Assembly: GCA_009903795.1 (NCBI GenBank)
Contig: WYER01000004.1
Coordinates: 1 to 40,351 of the forward strand
Source of the DNA: Nitrososphaerota archaeon
Lineage (GTDB): Archaea; Thermoproteota; Nitrososphaeria; Conexivisphaerales; UBA164
DNA length: 40,351 nucleotides
Reading direction: 5' to 3'
Both the position numbers and the translations under genes were made by a program. Of the stretch, positions 1-7,575 are shown piece by piece. Numbering within the stretch: position 1 is the first letter of the stretch; every line of letters begins with the position of its first letter. Under the pieces are notes generated by a model. It did not search any database, had not been told where the DNA came from, and saw only the letters and a list, made by a program, of their open reading frames with translations.

Positions 1-1136
1 TTAATTTAGATCTTAACGCAAAGGTCAGCTCACTTTCAGCTGGCGAAAGGCAGAGGCTTGAAGTGTTAAGATTACTTTACTTTAATTTTAATATTCTTAT
101 ATTTGATGAACCCACTAGCGTTTTAACACCTATTGAAACTGATAATTTGTTAAAAGCTATACGTAAAATTGCTGCTGAAGGAAAAACAATATTTTTTATT
201 TCACATAAACTAAATGAAGTGAAAGCTGTAAGCGATAGGATAACGGTTCTGCGTAGAGGTAAAGTTACATTTAATGGTGTAACAAAAGAAATTTCTACAG
301 ATGAATTAATAAAATATATGATAGAGAAGCTTCCCAAAGTTGAGATTAAACGTGAGATAAAAAGCACGGAAGAAGTACTAAATGTATCAGGTTTAAAGGT
401 AAAGGGCAGTCGGGGTCATTTAGCTGTTAATCTTAATTCAAAAATAAATGTTTATAAAAACGAGATAGTAGGTATAGCTGGGATAGCAGGAAACGGTCAG
501 CGAGAATTATTTGACGCTATAATGGGGCTCAGAAAAATTGAAGAAGGAAAAATAATATTTAAAGGTAAAGACATTACTCACAGCCCAACGCATAAAAGGA
601 TAGAATTGGGTATAGGTTACATACCAGAAGATAGAATTTTAACTGGCTTAGCCCCTGATTTAAGCATAAAGGAAAACTTAATACTCAAATTATATGATAA
701 TCAACAATTTCGCAAATGGTACTTTATTGACAATAATAAAATCGATGCAATGGCGAATGCTTTACTAAAAGAATACGATATAAGAGCAGCTAATGTTGAA
801 GTACCTGTTAAAAATTTATCTGGCGGAAATCTGCAGAAAACGATTTTGGCTAGAGAGATTTCAATGAACCCTGATTTATTGCTTGCCTATGAGCCAACCA
901 AGGGGCTCGATATTGGTGCAACATACTTTATTAGAAACAAGCTGATTGACTATGCAAACAAAGGCGGTAGCATATTGCTATTTTCTGAGGACCTTGAGGA
1001 ATTATTATTTTTAAGCGACAGATTATATGTTATATACAATGGAGATATTGTTGCAGAATTTACTCGAGCACAATTTGATGAATATAAAATAGGCAAAGCA
1101 ATGAGCGGTATAAACTACTTAGAGGTGAGAAACTAA
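1..1136 (+). CDS. Nucleoside-type ABC importer, ATP-binding protein (5' end outside window)
   Basis: This is the ATPase of a BmpA/NupO-like importer, a tandem two-domain ATPase of the RbsA type that powers uptake through the two permeases that follow. The reading frame is open from base 3, so the gene continues upstream and a GTG at 63 is not its start. The visible part begins at the signature LSAGERQRLE and Walker B ILIFDEPTS of the first nucleotide-binding domain. A complete second domain follows, with P-loop-like GIAGNGQRELF, signature LSGGNLQK and the degenerate Walker B LLLAYEPTKGLDIG, which is typical of second domains in this family. The stop lies 1 bp before the first permease. The family imports nucleosides or purines in bacteria, but the substrate here is inferred. 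The substrate-binding lipoprotein is not in the window and is probably upstream. Confidence 0.9.
   Translation, partial: NLDLNAKVSSLSAGERQRLEVLRLLYFNFNILIFDEPTSVLTPIETDNLLKAIRKIAAEGKTIFFISHKLNEVKAVSDRITVLRRGKVTFNGVTKEISTDELIKYMIEKLPKVEIKREIKSTEEVLNVSGLKVKGSRGHLAVNLNSKINVYKNEIVGIAGIAGNGQRELFDAIMGLRKIEEGKIIFKGKDITHSPTHKRIELGIGYIPEDRILTGLAPDLSIKENLILKLYDNQQFRKWYFIDNNKIDAMANALLKEYDIRAANVEVPVKNLSGGNLQKTILAREISMNPDLLLAYEPTKGLDIGATYFIRNKLIDYANKGGSILLFSEDLEELLFLSDRLYVIYNGDIVAEFTRAQFDEYKIGKAMSGINYLEVRN
1122..1129 (+). promoter_or_regulatory. Shine-Dalgarno site deciding a TTG start
   Basis: GAGGTGAG sits 8 nt before the TTG at 1138. The same core and spacing recur before the TTG at 7576, which supports TTG as a genuine start codon in internal genes of this genome. 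Confidence 0.6.
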
Positions 1137-1137
1137 A

Positions 1138-2181
1138 TTGAAAATTACAAAAGAGAATTTAATATTAAATTTTATTGTATACACTACAGCATTTCTATTA
1201 GCTATTGGCTTTGGCGCTGTTCTTATTTGGACAATAATGAGAATAAACCCATTTAGCGCACTATCTTTAATTGTTTCAACTGCGCTTTTTACGCCATTTG
1301 GGAGAACTGCTACATTTTATTACTTAGTAGAGCTTACGTTAATATCACTCGGTCTTGCTATTTCTTATAGAGCAAAATATTGGAACATAGGAGGGGATGG
1401 GCAGTTAATATTTGGAGCCATATTTAGCATGCAGACAATATTTTCACTTGAACATTTGTTTTCTCCATGGTTGGTTATTGTGGCTACGCTTTTAATGGGA
1501 ATGCTTGGTGGGGCTATATATGGTGTAATACCCGCAATAATTAAAGTAAAATTGAATGTTAATGAAGTTTTATCTACACTGATGTTAAACTTTATAGCTA
1601 TATATTTTATGACTTGGCTTGTTGATGTCACTGGACCATGGAAGGATCCACATGCAGCAGAGCTAGAATCGTATCCTATTCCATATAGCCTTTATCTGGA
1701 AAATCCAATTATTTTAACATTAATAATGGTTTTTGCAATAGCAATTATATATATATTAGCAGAAAAGACGTTCTTTGGATTTAAGATTAAAGTCATAGGG
1801 TCAAGTCACTATGCTGCAGACTATGCTGGCATTGATAGAGGCAAAGTATATATCTACCTAGGTTTGATATCGGGCGCGCTTGCGGGATTAGCAGGCTCAA
1901 TCGAAATATTATCAGTATCACATATCTTATCTTCAACATTTGATAGCTTATATATGGGATATGTGGCAATATTTACCACTTGGCTAGCATCCCTTAATCC
2001 ACTTTTTGTAATTCTATCATCGCTTTTGATGTCTACACTTCTCAGCGGAGGGTATTTTATGGAAGCAGTAACCAGCGTATCAGTTTTATTTATTTATTAT
2101 TTTGAGGGAATAACGTTCATCAGCATTATAATATTTGAGGCAACAAAAAGTAAAATTAAAAGGGTGATGAAACTTGGCTAG
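1138..2181 (+). CDS. ABC importer permease, NupP/YufP-like (BPD_transp_2)
   Basis: First membrane subunit of the nucleoside-type importer. The 347-residue protein is mostly hydrophobic, with roughly eight to ten membrane segments. It carries the family stretch SYRAKYWNIGGDGQL after the early helices, where the BmpA-linked permeases have A-x-x-WNIGxEGQ. The TTG start is backed by GAGGTGAG 8 nt upstream. It is separated by 1 bp from the ATPase gene and overlaps the next permease by 8 bp, so the three are co-transcribed. Leucine is largely TTA and isoleucine largely ATA, giving a much more AT-rich look than the housekeeping genes after 13 kb. Substrate specificity cannot be read from the sequence. 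Confidence 0.88.
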   Translation: MKITKENLILNFIVYTTAFLLAIGFGAVLIWTIMRINPFSALSLIVSTALFTPFGRTATFYYLVELTLISLGLAISYRAKYWNIGGDGQLIFGAIFSMQTIFSLEHLFSPWLVIVATLLMGMLGGAIYGVIPAIIKVKLNVNEVLSTLMLNFIAIYFMTWLVDVTGPWKDPHAAELESYPIPYSLYLENPIILTLIMVFAIAIIYILAEKTFFGFKIKVIGSSHYAADYAGIDRGKVYIYLGLISGALAGLAGSIEILSVSHILSSTFDSLYMGYVAIFTTWLASLNPLFVILSSLLMSTLLSGGYFMEAVTSVSVLFIYYFEGITFISIIIFEATKSKIKRVMKLG

Positions 2182-3112
2182 CATACCCTTAATTCCATTT
2201 TTTATAGCTGTAATAAGCATAGGCATATCATATACCACGATTTATCTGATAGCTAGTTTAGGTGAAATATTTTCAGAAAAGGCCGGTGTATTGAACCTTT
2301 CACTAGAGGGCGTCATGACTATGGGAGCATTCCTAGGATACGTTTTTTCATTTATATCAGGTAATCCATATTTTGGTCTTGTAGGTGGATTGGTAGCAGG
2401 ACTTATATTAGGATTGCTTTTTGCATTTATTTCGATTACTATAGGAGTAAATCAAGTGTTGGCTGGTTTAAGCGTGTGGCTAGTTGGTATGGGATTATCA
2501 GATTTTATATACACAATATCATTTGGTAGAACATCATATTTAATTACTGTACCAAAATTACCTACTGTACCAGTACCATATCTCTCAGGCATACCAATTA
2601 TAGGGCAGATGCTTTTTGATCATACTTTGGTTGATTATGCCGCATACTTAAGTGTTCCACTTTTATGGTACGTAATGTTCAAAACAAATTTCGGGCTTAA
2701 AATTATAAGTGTAGGCGAAAATCCGCGTGCGGCAGATTCGCTGGGAATTAACGTGAACAGAATAAGATATATTATGGTGCTGTTTGACAGTTCTATGGCA
2801 GGATTATCTGGTAGCATGATTTCTCTTACTACTGGACTTTATCAGGTAGGTATGATAGCAGGGAGAGGGTGGATTGCTATAGGAATAGCGGCGTTTAGCG
2901 GCCTAAATCCTGCTTATGGACTTTTGGCTTCATTAATATTTGGCGTGGTTAGCGCGTTTGGCCCATCATTAATGATAGTTGGTTACAGAATACCCTATGA
3001 ATTTCTCGATATGACTCCTTTTATAGCTTTACTAGTAGTAGTAATGATGATCTCTAAAAGAATGTTAATGCCTTCAGCTCTTGGTAAACCATATAAAAGA
3101 GAGGAAAAGTGA
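2174..3112 (+). CDS. ABC importer permease, NupQ/YufQ-like (BPD_transp_2)
   Basis: Second membrane subunit of the importer, 312 residues and highly hydrophobic. The N-terminal stretch GEIFSEKAGVLNLSLEGVM matches the conserved S-E-(K/R)-x-G-V-x-N-(L/I)-x-x-E-G motif of this permease family. The TTG start overlaps the previous gene by 8 bp and follows GGTGAT at 2163-2168, indicating translational coupling. The pair of unlike permeases next to an RbsA-like ATPase is the standard layout of BmpA-family nucleoside importers. In an operon next to UbiD and Mo-hydroxylase genes it may instead take up another purine-like or N-heterocyclic compound. That last point is inference. Confidence 0.88.
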   Translation: MASIPLIPFFIAVISIGISYTTIYLIASLGEIFSEKAGVLNLSLEGVMTMGAFLGYVFSFISGNPYFGLVGGLVAGLILGLLFAFISITIGVNQVLAGLSVWLVGMGLSDFIYTISFGRTSYLITVPKLPTVPVPYLSGIPIIGQMLFDHTLVDYAAYLSVPLLWYVMFKTNFGLKIISVGENPRAADSLGINVNRIRYIMVLFDSSMAGLSGSMISLTTGLYQVGMIAGRGWIAIGIAAFSGLNPAYGLLASLIFGVVSAFGPSLMIVGYRIPYEFLDMTPFIALLVVVMMISKRMLMPSALGKPYKREEK

Positions 3113-3744
3113 AAAACAAAAAGATATTAGCAATTTTATTAATAGTTCTTATAACATCGTCATGCTATATTTATTTTAGTGAAAGTGAATATACACGCAA
3201 AAGCCCCTATGGTCATACTTATACTTACTTGATAAAACGGGATTTTGGGTTTAATGGAAAATTTGTAAACTATTCAGAATATATGGAATATAAATTTGGT
3301 TATCCTGTCAAAGGCTTACTAAACATAACGGTAACGGAGCCTGAGCAGCAATACATAGTTACAATATTCTTAAATAATTACTCTGTAAAATCAGTAGTTT
3401 ACATATATAATACTTCTATTGCATTAAATGCTAATGAAGGAGAACGTGAAAATATATATTTGCCATTTATTAGCAACTTAAATGTAACCACAATAAATTT
3501 ATTATCATACAATTTTACTAATTACGGAATTAGTGTAATAACTATACCTGCTTTTGGAAAAATAAAAACAATTCATCTTGGTTATAGAGGTACTGGTAAA
3601 ATAGGGCCTTCAAACTATAATCTATCAATTAATTACTTTTATTCGTTAAATGGTTTACTAGTAATGTCGCAATACATCTGGTCAAGTTCAGGCCCAACAG
3701 GAGAATATTATAGAAATATAACCTCTATTTTAATAAAAGGTTAG
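3109..3744 (+). CDS. Membrane-anchored protein of unknown function
   Basis: I do not recognise this 211-residue protein. Residues 5-24 form one hydrophobic segment after a basic start (MKNKKI), so it is an exported, N-terminally anchored protein. A Cys follows in TSSC, but the residue three before it is Thr, so it is not a canonical lipobox. The rest is rich in Asn, Tyr, Ser and Thr with several N-x-S/T sequons, typical of an archaeal extracytoplasmic domain. The GTG start overlaps the stop of the upstream permease by 4 bp (GTGA), placing it in the importer operon. It may assist the transporter at the cell surface. It does not resemble the usual BMP-family binding protein. It converges on the UbiD gene with a 4-bp overlap. 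Confidence 0.7.
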   Translation: MKNKKILAILLIVLITSSCYIYFSESEYTRKSPYGHTYTYLIKRDFGFNGKFVNYSEYMEYKFGYPVKGLLNITVTEPEQQYIVTIFLNNYSVKSVVYIYNTSIALNANEGERENIYLPFISNLNVTTINLLSYNFTNYGISVITIPAFGKIKTIHLGYRGTGKIGPSNYNLSINYFYSLNGLLVMSQYIWSSSGPTGEYYRNITSILIKG

Positions 3745-5087
3745 GCGTTCAGTTCATTTAAAATTTTACTGACAAGGTGTTGCGGTGCCCGAGCTACTGG
3801 CGGGAACTTAGAAATAGGTTTAGTAGCATCTATTATTATTTTGTTATCAAGAGTTCGTGGACTGCCTTCTATCGAATAATTTGCTGGATTTAAAATATTT
3901 CCGATCACTTCTGGTATTATGGTAAAACTGGTTTCCCTGGATGCCCTAGTTAAAACAGCCCACATAACTTCTTCATCGTTATAAATATCTACGTCTTCGT
4001 CTACAACTATTACAACCCTTATAGCAATTTCGCTTGATAAAGCTGCTAAAGCAGCCCTTTTAGCATCGCCTTCATTTACTTTTTTAATTTGAATGTAAAG
4101 CAACGGCGCAAAGTCATACCCAAACCTTATATTCTTAACATAGGGTGAAACGCTTTTTACATAATTATAAACCGCAGCAAGGTGAGGTAAATTCACTCCA
4201 AGGTTAAGATGATCTCTATATGCAGCGGCAATATCAAGATAAACTGAATCATGCCTTGATCTAACTCTCTTTACAGTTATTACTGGTGTCATCTGCGTTC
4301 CAGAATAATATTTTGGCCATTCACCAAAAGGCCCTTCTTTAACTAGATAGGAAGGATCTTCTATCAATCCCTCAATAACGATTTCGCTACGCGTTAAATA
4401 TGGAAGATCTAAATCATTGCTATATGTAATTTCTAATGGTTCCTGCAAAAATCCACCGGCCATATTAAGTTCGCCGCCGATACCTTTTGGTCTGGAAACA
4501 GCAGCAAAGTAAACTGCTGGATGATGACCTATGGATATGGTAATGGGAACAGGCTTTCCCATTTGCTTATATTTTTCAATTATGTATTGAGCGTCATGAC
4601 CTGGGTCAGTTAATATGCCTAAATGTTTATCGTCAAATATTTGATGCCTATAAATTCCCATATTAAGAGCGCCAGTGTCAGGATCTTTCAATATAGCTAA
4701 ACCACTATCTATGTATGGCCCTCCATCTAGCTCATTATGAACTATATGCGGCAATCCAGAAAGGTCTTCGGTATTTATGTCAAAATTGCTGTCTGGCACC
4801 TCTTTGGGGTTTAATTCCTTTTGTGAAAGTTCAAAAAATTTGTTAGCAATGGACGGAATATCACATTTATCACAATCAAGGGCTTTGCCCATTCTAAAAA
4901 TTGATGCAAACAAATTTGTCACAACAACTTTCCCGTTAACGTTGTTAAAATAAAGTACAGGATATTTTTTTAGCTTTTCATATGCATCAACGTAGGCATT
5001 TAGTTCGTATCTTTGATCTACAGGATGTTTTACATAAACTATCTCATTTTCAACGGCTTTTAGAAAGGATTTTAGATCCTTACTCAT
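3741..5087 (-). CDS. UbiD-family prenyl-FMN-dependent (de)carboxylase, copy A
   Basis: UbiD enzymes decarboxylate, or run in reverse on, aromatic and unsaturated acids using prenylated FMN. Counting from the chosen start, the 448-residue protein has NMGIYRHQ around residue 142-149 (cofactor/Arg region), EIVIEG at 235-240 and EGPFGEWPKYYS at 251-262. These carry the Glu and Arg positions expected of the R-E-E catalytic set. The frame is open up to 5249, but those 54 extra codons are Cys/His-rich and unlike UbiD. I start at the ATG at 5087 because a TATA-like element (TATAAATTATAAATT on the minus strand) ends about 15-25 nt upstream, fitting a leaderless message. The cofactor could come from UbiX at 18.1 kb. 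The substrate is unknown, and the neighbours suggest an aromatic or heteroaromatic acid. Confidence 0.85.
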   Translation of the reverse strand: MSKDLKSFLKAVENEIVYVKHPVDQRYELNAYVDAYEKLKKYPVLYFNNVNGKVVVTNLFASIFRMGKALDCDKCDIPSIANKFFELSQKELNPKEVPDSNFDINTEDLSGLPHIVHNELDGGPYIDSGLAILKDPDTGALNMGIYRHQIFDDKHLGILTDPGHDAQYIIEKYKQMGKPVPITISIGHHPAVYFAAVSRPKGIGGELNMAGGFLQEPLEITYSNDLDLPYLTRSEIVIEGLIEDPSYLVKEGPFGEWPKYYSGTQMTPVITVKRVRSRHDSVYLDIAAAYRDHLNLGVNLPHLAAVYNYVKSVSPYVKNIRFGYDFAPLLYIQIKKVNEGDAKRAALAALSSEIAIRVVIVVDEDVDIYNDEEVMWAVLTRASRETSFTIIPEVIGNILNPANYSIEGSPRTLDNKIIIDATKPISKFPPVARAPQHLVSKILNELNA

Positions 5088-5591
5088 TAAAATGAACTCG
5101 CATAATTTATAATTTATACCTTTTCTTTGTACTTGCGATGCTACTAGTAGTACACCAATAACCATAATGTCACCGTCTGAAGTATGGAGATGACATCGAT
5201 GATAAAGACAATAATGCGATGGATTTCGATGTTGCATAACTCTATTCACAAATTAACAAGTTAAAGAGGAAAAGCATGCGAAGTAGAGGTATTTTACGGC
5301 AACAAGCGCCAACTCTTTTAAGGATTACAAGAAATGAAGCTGCAGAAATGAATACTCTAAGCAAGAGACAGTTGGAGAGGATAATGAATAAGTTAAGAAG
5401 AAGATGGTTGAAATAATAAATGGATGGATTCATTGATAAACAATGACATACTAAGTTAAAAAGCTCGCGTCATTGCTTTTCATTATCATGTGCTAGAAGG
5501 TGTACATAAGTGTCTTGGCACAACAATTCAGTAACAGTAATTAATAACCAATAGTTTAAAAAATAAAAAACAAAACATAAGAATAAATGCA
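5088..5591. other. 504-bp gap with a basic 46-codon ORF, possible element relic
   Basis: This gap separates the divergent UbiD-A and enamidase-like genes. On the plus strand, ATG 5276 to stop 5416 encodes a 46-residue, strongly basic peptide (MRSRGILRQQ..., ending KLRRRWLK). The same frame stays open upstream to a stop at about 5238 and reads INKLKRKS before the ATG, so it may be an internal piece of a decayed transposase rather than a gene. The last 70 bp before 5592 are A/T-rich (TTTAAAAAATAA) and probably hold the promoter of the downstream gene. Confidence 0.4.
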
Positions 5592-6875
5592 ATGAAGGTA
5601 GCTATTTTTAACGCAGGAAAAATTGTCAGTGGAGATTGGAACAAAGGAATATTAAAAGCTGATTCAGTTTTGATAGAGGACGGAAAATTTAAGCAAATAG
5701 GTTACGAAAACGAAATACATCCTGAAAAGGCAGACATAAGGATCGACGCAAACGGTATGGTTTTAATACCAGGGTTGATAGACCCTCATACACACTTAGG
5801 TTTTGGAGAATGGGGTCCTGAAAACGGAATGATTGGAGTAGCACTTGAAGCACTGTATCAGGGCACAACTACAGCAATAGATGAATTCGCTAGGTATGAA
5901 GGTGAGCCAGATTTTTATCCACCAAATCCCAGTGGCGTTAAAGCTTCTTCAATAGTACATTATTTTGCTTGGAAAAACTATAGACCAGGGGGGTTGATGA
6001 AGGTTCACGGCGGCAGCATTGTTCTCGTTAAGGGGCTTAAAGAAAGTGACTTTAAGGAACTTGCAGAAATTGGGATATGGAAAGTGGCACAGATAGGCGG
6101 AAGCAGTGACCTAAGTCCTGATGAATTGCTTGAGATGGCTTCTTGGGCAAGAAAATATGGCATGTTTATACCAACCAATTTTGGGGCTGGGGTGTTAAAG
6201 ACTGCAGTTTACTTGGATGCAGATTTTGTTAAAAAGCTTCAACCAGACAAGCTTGCGCATGCAAACGGCGGAAGCACAGCAGCACCTTGGGACATGACGA
6301 GGGAAGTTATTGATGCTGCGCCGAAGGCGGCTGTTGAACTTGTGACCTACGGCAACCAGAAAATGTCATTAAGAATACTAGATTATTTAAAAAATAAGAA
6401 TCAATTAAACAGGGTTATTTTGGGCAGTGATACGCCAACCGGGCAAGGTTACTTTCCAATAGCGATGATGCAAGGTATAAAGTTCATCTCAAGTATAGGA
6501 AATGTCCCAGCAGAAAAGGCTATAGCTATGGCTACAGGAAATACTTATGACTACTACAAAAAGTGGATAAACACAGGCAAAATACAGGAAGGTCTTGAAG
6601 CCGACTGTGTTATAATTGATAAGCCGCCAGGAAGCGTTGGAACTGATGCGCTCGGAGCTATAGAAAATGGAGACTTAGTGGGTCCTGCAATGGTTATGGT
6701 AGATGGAAAAATAGCCGCTCTTAGGGGTCGTGATAGCAGGCCAACTACAAAATACATAAGGCTCAATGGAAAAGAACTCGGAGTAACCGATCCAAATGAG
6801 AGACAGTTTGATCCTCCAAGGTTTTACTGGAAGAGCACGGGAGAAACTTACTTGTTACTTTCAGATAATAAGTAA
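5592..6875 (+). CDS. Enamidase-like amidohydrolase
   Basis: An amidohydrolase-superfamily protein of 427 residues whose closest remembered relative is enamidase (Ena) of the nicotinate fermentation pathway, which hydrolyses 1,4,5,6-tetrahydro-6-oxonicotinate. Shared blocks from memory are the N-terminal NAGKIVSGD, KVHGG near 137-141, the ELAEIGIWKV region, MATGNT, and GSVGTDALGAI near the C-terminus. Metal-ligand positions visible are His66 and His68 (PHTHL), His223 (AHANGG) and Asp280 (LGSDTP). Where Ena, by recalled sequence, has Glu in GEVG and His in QMHTGG, this protein has Gln167 (VAQIGG) and Asn196 (PTNFGAG). The metal site may therefore be mononuclear or altered. The ATG start follows an A/T-rich promoter. 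It lies between two UbiD genes and upstream of a Mo-hydroxylase subunit, which fits an N-heterocycle pathway. Exact substrate unproven. Confidence 0.8.
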   Translation: MKVAIFNAGKIVSGDWNKGILKADSVLIEDGKFKQIGYENEIHPEKADIRIDANGMVLIPGLIDPHTHLGFGEWGPENGMIGVALEALYQGTTTAIDEFARYEGEPDFYPPNPSGVKASSIVHYFAWKNYRPGGLMKVHGGSIVLVKGLKESDFKELAEIGIWKVAQIGGSSDLSPDELLEMASWARKYGMFIPTNFGAGVLKTAVYLDADFVKKLQPDKLAHANGGSTAAPWDMTREVIDAAPKAAVELVTYGNQKMSLRILDYLKNKNQLNRVILGSDTPTGQGYFPIAMMQGIKFISSIGNVPAEKAIAMATGNTYDYYKKWINTGKIQEGLEADCVIIDKPPGSVGTDALGAIENGDLVGPAMVMVDGKIAALRGRDSRPTTKYIRLNGKELGVTDPNERQFDPPRFYWKSTGETYLLLSDNK

Positions 6876-7575
6876 CATCTTTAGACGACTAAAATTTTTG
6901 TCTTATCTTTTATTGTTTTTATGTTTCTTCTTTTCAACTAAGCTTAAATTAAAACATGGTGAAAAGCTCATTTTCTTATTTGTAAAAGTATAGAATAGCT
7001 TGCACGTTCTGAACTAGTTCTTTGCATTGTAAAAACTGAAGCTTCTGCAGGAGAATTAAACGCTTCTGTACTTTATGTATCATTTTTTTATTTTTTTATG
7101 GAGGTTTTTCAGGCTCCGAACATAGGCTTAAGATAAAAAATTAAATTAAAGTCTGTGCTATACTTCAAAAATTTGCTATATAAAAAATTAAAAGATATAT
7201 GATCTATCTATAGTATCAATAGTAAACTATCTTCGTTTAGACCAACTCCTATATAAAATAGCAACCAGATAGTTCTGATGCCAGCTAACGTTAAACAATA
7301 GTGCTGACTTATACAATTTTAACATAACATACATCAATGTAAGTTAAGTATAAATGAAAATTCTCTTCGATTTCTGCATTGCGTAATTATTTGCTTAATG
7401 ATATTATAGGCAAATACTAGGGAAATATTACGTAAGTTCTTTTGGTATCTTTTTCTATTTTGTATAATTATTTATTAGAAATACGGCGTTGTTAAAAATT
7501 AGCGAGAAGTAAATTCTTATACAAAATTTTTAATAAACTAAACGCTCTATTAAGTTATGTAGAGGTGTTGAGTTA
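6876..7575. other. 700-bp gap holding a TnpB 3'-end relic
   Basis: No complete gene. Bases 6999-7136 (plus strand) form an open frame without a start, whose peptide resembles the TnpB C-terminal relic at 37.1 kb. The rest is A/T-rich with scattered stops in all frames. The last 50 bp carry TTTTTAATAAACTA near 7528 and a GAGGTG ribosome binding site at 7562-7567, 8 nt before the TTG of the Mo-hydroxylase gene. The FAD and 2Fe-2S subunits that usually accompany that gene are not encoded here. Confidence 0.6.
6999..7136 (+). pseudogene. TnpB C-terminal relic (IS200/IS605 type)
   Basis: A 45-codon frame bounded by a stop upstream and lacking a start. It includes KTEASAGELNASVLYVSFF. The pseudogene at 37.1 kb reads RGDAGGENASVIVEYFS at the matching position, so both share an A-G-(G)E-N-A-S-V core. 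The nucleotide sequences align around it as well. I infer that both are C-terminal ends of the same TnpB family. No zinc-finger or RuvC block survives here. Confidence 0.4.

Noticed and set aside
5088-5249. 54-codon N-terminal extension of UbiD-A
   Set aside because: The extra peptide is Cys/His-rich and unlike UbiD, and a TATA-like box sits within it at the right distance from the ATG at 5087.
6796-6993. 65-codon plus-strand frame crossing the end of the enamidase-like gene
   Set aside because: Most of its first half lies out of frame inside the real gene, and the rest is low-complexity Phe/Leu from AT-rich DNA.
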